Shown: in pieces, positions 61,741 to 64,000 of the stretch
Layout of the letters: each line of letters opens with the position of its first letter
How positions within the stretch are numbered: the first letter of the stretch is position 1
Source of the DNA: a virus
IMG/VR virus record: IMGVR_UViG_3300009448_000012
Location: 1-64,000 of that record
Length of the DNA: 64,000 nt
Direction: 5' to 3' (one strand)
Notes under the pieces: model-generated
Seen by the model: only the letters and a program-made list of their open reading frames with translations
Databases searched by the model: none
What the model was told of the DNA's origin: nothing
Made by a program: the position numbers and the translations under genes

Positions 61741-62874
61741 TTATGATCCTGACTTCATTGCAGCTTTGAACAGTTTCGCGATTGCGGATTGTGTCGCGGG
61801 AACCAGCTTCCGCCCTGCTGGGTCCCGTTTTACGACCATAGGGTCATTCGTAATTCGGACGTCGGCACCTTCCCTTTCCATTTCCGCCGGCGTCTTGGGG
61901 ACTTGCTTATAAGGGTCGACACCGGTCAGCATGCCGACGATATCCATCGGAAGCGCGAATTCGCGGTCCTTGGTCCGCTGCTCGAACATCCATCCGGGAA
62001 TAAACTCGCCGCGCAGCATGCGCCCTTCGACCTCGGCGGCGACGCCGGACTTGCGCGCCTTGATCAGGGCGCCGGCGATCTCCAGGAACGAGGCTTCGGC
62101 GCCGAGCGCGGCCGCGCTCATTGCTTCCATGCGGCCGCCGCGTATGCCTTCGAAGATGGTGTAAATCGAGGTCGTCAGCGCCTCGCACCGCGCGCGGCCG
62201 CCGCACTGTGTACACCAGGGACCGACTCGACCTTGGGGATCGCCGGCGAGCGCGGCAAAGGCTTTGCTCGCAAGCCAATTATACCACGTCGTCAGCTCCG
62301 GTTCATCGACCCGCCAGTCGCGAATCTTCCCGTCCGGATGGTGCGGGCGCGGCTGATAGATCGTCATGATCACATCGTCGTGCTTTTCCGGGTCGAAGGT
62401 CGCGAGCGCTTCGCAGATCAGTTGCGGATTGCCCGTGACCTCGATCGGCAACCAGCCGTATTTCAGTTCGACGATATGCAGGGTGGACGAATTCGCGATC
62501 ACCATGCTGTCCAGTCGTCCATTGATGGACAAATGCGGAATGCTTACCTTGACTTGCGTGTGGACTACCTCGCCGAGCGACTGGCAGTAATCGACATATC
62601 CCTGGACGTGCTGGACCATGTCGGCGGTCACGATCCAGCCGTTCGGCGCGGTCTCGCCGAAGAACTCGCCGGCGCTGACCGCGTCACCGCGCAGCACGCC
62701 GTTCGCGACCCAATCGGCCGCCTGACCTTCTCGCCGGGCGTCGGTGTCGTTCGGGTCGTCGTCGATCGGCGGCGGCAAACCGTCGAGCGCGCCGGCGGGT
62801 CCTCGGCGGGACAGTTGCGCGGTCAGCGCGCAGTTCGTCCATAAATGGGCGGTCGAAGGTGTCAACATTTCCAA
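61741..62874 (-). CDS. PD-(D/E)XK nuclease, DUF2800/Cas4-like
   Basis: A 377-residue nuclease for recombination or end processing. The PD-(D/E)XK core is GRLDSMVI (Asp122), HIVELKYG (Glu136, Lys138). Four cysteines fit an Fe-S cluster: Cys15 in LWTNCALT, and Cys221, Cys224 and Cys230 in WCTQCGGRARC, as in Cas4 and AddB. STAHLWTNC at the N-terminus is typical of DUF2800. Pairing with a DUF2815-like SSB is common in phages. ATG 62874 or ATG 62868 are possible starts. Confidence 0.85.
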   Translation of the reverse strand: MEMLTPSTAHLWTNCALTAQLSRRGPAGALDGLPPPIDDDPNDTDARREGQAADWVANGVLRGDAVSAGEFFGETAPNGWIVTADMVQHVQGYVDYCQSLGEVVHTQVKVSIPHLSINGRLDSMVIANSSTLHIVELKYGWLPIEVTGNPQLICEALATFDPEKHDDVIMTIYQPRPHHPDGKIRDWRVDEPELTTWYNWLASKAFAALAGDPQGRVGPWCTQCGGRARCEALTTSIYTIFEGIRGGRMEAMSAAALGAEASFLEIAGALIKARKSGVAAEVEGRMLRGEFIPGWMFEQRTKDREFALPMDIVGMLTGVDPYKQVPKTPAEMEREGADVRITNDPMVVKRDPAGRKLVPATQSAIAKLFKAAMKSGS

Positions 62875-63074
62875 AATCCCCGCGCGTCGTTCGGCATGCC
62901 GTGGCGTAACAGCGCCTCGACGTCGTCCAGGGCGGCGCGATAGCCGCCGTCATATCCTTCACCCGCCAGCCCGCGCCCATAGACGCCTTGGGACTGCTCG
63001 GCGATCCGCTGGTCGATCTTGCGGCGCGCCGAGACCAGTCGCTTCAGGAATTGGGCGCGGGTCAGGGCCGGCAT
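62862..63074 (-). CDS. Small basic helical protein
   Basis: A 70-residue protein (LTRAQFLKRLVSARRKIDQR; GYRAALDDVEALLRHGMPN). It overlaps the nuclease gene by 13 bases. Function unknown. Confidence 0.6.
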   Translation of the reverse strand: MPALTRAQFLKRLVSARRKIDQRIAEQSQGVYGRGLAGEGYDGGYRAALDDVEALLRHGMPNDARGFWKC

Positions 63075-63075
63075 G

Positions 63076-63708
63076 TCAGACCGGCCGGCGCGGCTTGGTC
63101 GCCCAATTCCGGCGAACGTACATATCGACCGTTTCCAGGGCGACGCCGCCGACCTGATCGAGTAGGGACCCGACGCTGACCTTGTGATTATCCGGATTTT
63201 TCATCAGGCTTGTCATGATCAGCGCGCGAAGACCGATCCAGAATTCCGCGTCCGCCTCGAACCGCATGTCGGGCGCCGGCGGCGGCGGGGCGAAGGGTGC
63301 GGTCGGCGGCTTCGGCAGGGGTGGCGGGGTGATGGGCTTCGGACCCTGTGACCGGGCGTCAAGCGCTCGCTCGGCGCCGGGCGGCATGGGCACAGGGAAC
63401 AGCTTTTCGGTACCGAGATACGTCTTGCCCTTGTGCTGCTCGACCATCAGGCGGGAATGCTGACCGCATCCTTCGCACTCATAGACCACGCTGACCGCGT
63501 CGCGGCGCGTTGACGGGTTCTCATGGATGCGCGGGTTCGGGAAGGTCAGGCGCGGTCGATCATAGGCGCGGTGACTGTAGGTCGGACTGTCCTCGCCGGC
63601 GGGGCGGGCGTGGATGTCGACGGCCGTGTGATGCACGAACGTGTTGCGGCAATGGGCGCAAATCAGCGCATGCGAGGCGTCGCCGTCGTGGTCGATGATA
63701 ATGCTCAT
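63076..63708 (-). CDS. Zinc-binding protein with proline-rich linker
   Basis: A 210-residue protein. CAHCRNTFVHH near residue 17 and CEGCGQH near residue 77 could form one zinc site. A proline-rich linker (PKPITPPPLPKPPTAPFAPP) leads to a helical C-terminal domain (IGLRALIMTSLMKNPDNHKV; LLDQVGGVALETVDMYVRRN). Function unknown; the location beside replication genes suggests a DNA role. Confidence 0.66.
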   Translation of the reverse strand: MSIIIDHDGDASHALICAHCRNTFVHHTAVDIHARPAGEDSPTYSHRAYDRPRLTFPNPRIHENPSTRRDAVSVVYECEGCGQHSRLMVEQHKGKTYLGTEKLFPVPMPPGAERALDARSQGPKPITPPPLPKPPTAPFAPPPPAPDMRFEADAEFWIGLRALIMTSLMKNPDNHKVSVGSLLDQVGGVALETVDMYVRRNWATKPRRPV

Positions 63709-63968
63709 TTGATCCAGCCTCGTTCGCGAAGACCTTCGACGATCTCGATCGTGATGTTTTCGCAGTGTTTTGACATCTTGACGGTGTCTAGCGTGTCAAG
63801 AGTCCCGGCTTTCTCGCGTGCTTTCAAGATTGCTTGCGAGAACGTATGAGGCATGTTGCGCCGGATCATTTCAATGTCCGCAACCATTTCTTGCGGTACG
63901 GTGCGAGCCGCCTTCAAGCGCGCGATTGCTTCACGTTGTTCTTTCGAATGCGGTGCAGGTTTGTTCAT
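63705..63968 (-). CDS. Helical hypothetical protein
   Basis: An 87-residue protein, nearly all helix (KEQREAIARLKAARTVPQEM; FSQAILKAREKAGTL; ENITIEIVEGLRERGWIK). It is the most upstream minus-strand gene in the window; its promoter must lie beyond base 64000 or in 63969-64000. Function unknown. Confidence 0.62.
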   Translation of the reverse strand: MNKPAPHSKEQREAIARLKAARTVPQEMVADIEMIRRNMPHTFSQAILKAREKAGTLDTLDTVKMSKHCENITIEIVEGLRERGWIK

Positions 63969-64000
63969 GCTTCCGTTTTCGATAGCAATCGCAGCAAGGG

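Noticed and set aside
1-64000. tRNA genes, CRISPR arrays, integrase, attachment sites and insertion sequences
   Set aside because: I found no cloverleaf with a TTCRA arm, no regularly spaced repeats with unique spacers, no tyrosine or serine recombinase and no transposase. The repeats at 59.8-60.4 kb are irregular and inverted, unlike CRISPR.

Overview
The window is one contiguous stretch of a tailed, siphovirus-type bacteriophage genome, roughly 63-65% GC by eye. It has an HK97-type head, a long-tail module with a TP901-type tape measure, and a family B DNA polymerase. A phage-encoded outer-membrane beta-barrel of the Omp25/Omp31 style suggests an alphaproteobacterial host, probably Rhizobiales; this is inference. 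I found no integrase, no recognisable lysogeny module, no tRNA or rRNA gene and no CRISPR array.

Left arm (1-31.4 kb, almost all plus strand): small terminase, five small overlapping genes, large terminase, portal, an unusual 583-residue coiled-coil protein ending in a helix-turn-helix, ClpP-like prohead protease, major capsid protein and a second head protein. The order then breaks for a 7.7-kb cassette (10.6-18.4 kb) of three related GT-B-like proteins, a DUF115-like enzyme, two GT-A-like glycosyltransferases and four methyltransferases, one of them the only minus-strand gene of the arm. Standard morphogenesis resumes at 18.5 kb: connector, head closure, gp10-like, tail terminator, tail tube, tail chaperones with a -1 frameshift, tape measure, distal tail protein, hub with an inserted LamG domain, and fibres. 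The arm ends with a lysis cassette including a GH24 lysozyme.

Right arm (31.6-64 kb, all minus strand): about 70 mostly very small genes. Recognisable ones are the beta-barrel protein, a 1046-residue protein made of repeated modules, an XRE-like DNA-binding protein, a UvrD-like helicase, a family B DNA polymerase, a DUF4031 protein, a Lar-like zinc ribbon, a DUF2815-like ssDNA-binding protein and a DUF2800-like Cas4/RecB-type nuclease. Genes within a block overlap by 1-4 bases. Where a gap occurs it usually holds a GC-rich hairpin 20-40 bases before the next start. Between 44.8 and 51.4 kb these gaps are copies of one leader cassette built from a hairpin plus the palindrome GGGGAACCCC. Six minus-strand promoters share the direct repeat GCTCA-N5-GCTCA between their -35 and -10 boxes.

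Three non-coding signals stand out. One is a polar 12-mer, CCCTGTGACCAT, present in eight exact copies all on the plus strand whatever the gene direction. The second is a 0.6-kb AT-rich mosaic of direct and inverted repeats at 59.8-60.4 kb, a candidate replication origin. The third is a likely -1 frameshift that would fuse a proline-rich head-region protein to the DUF115-like enzyme. Counts and positions of motifs were read by eye.
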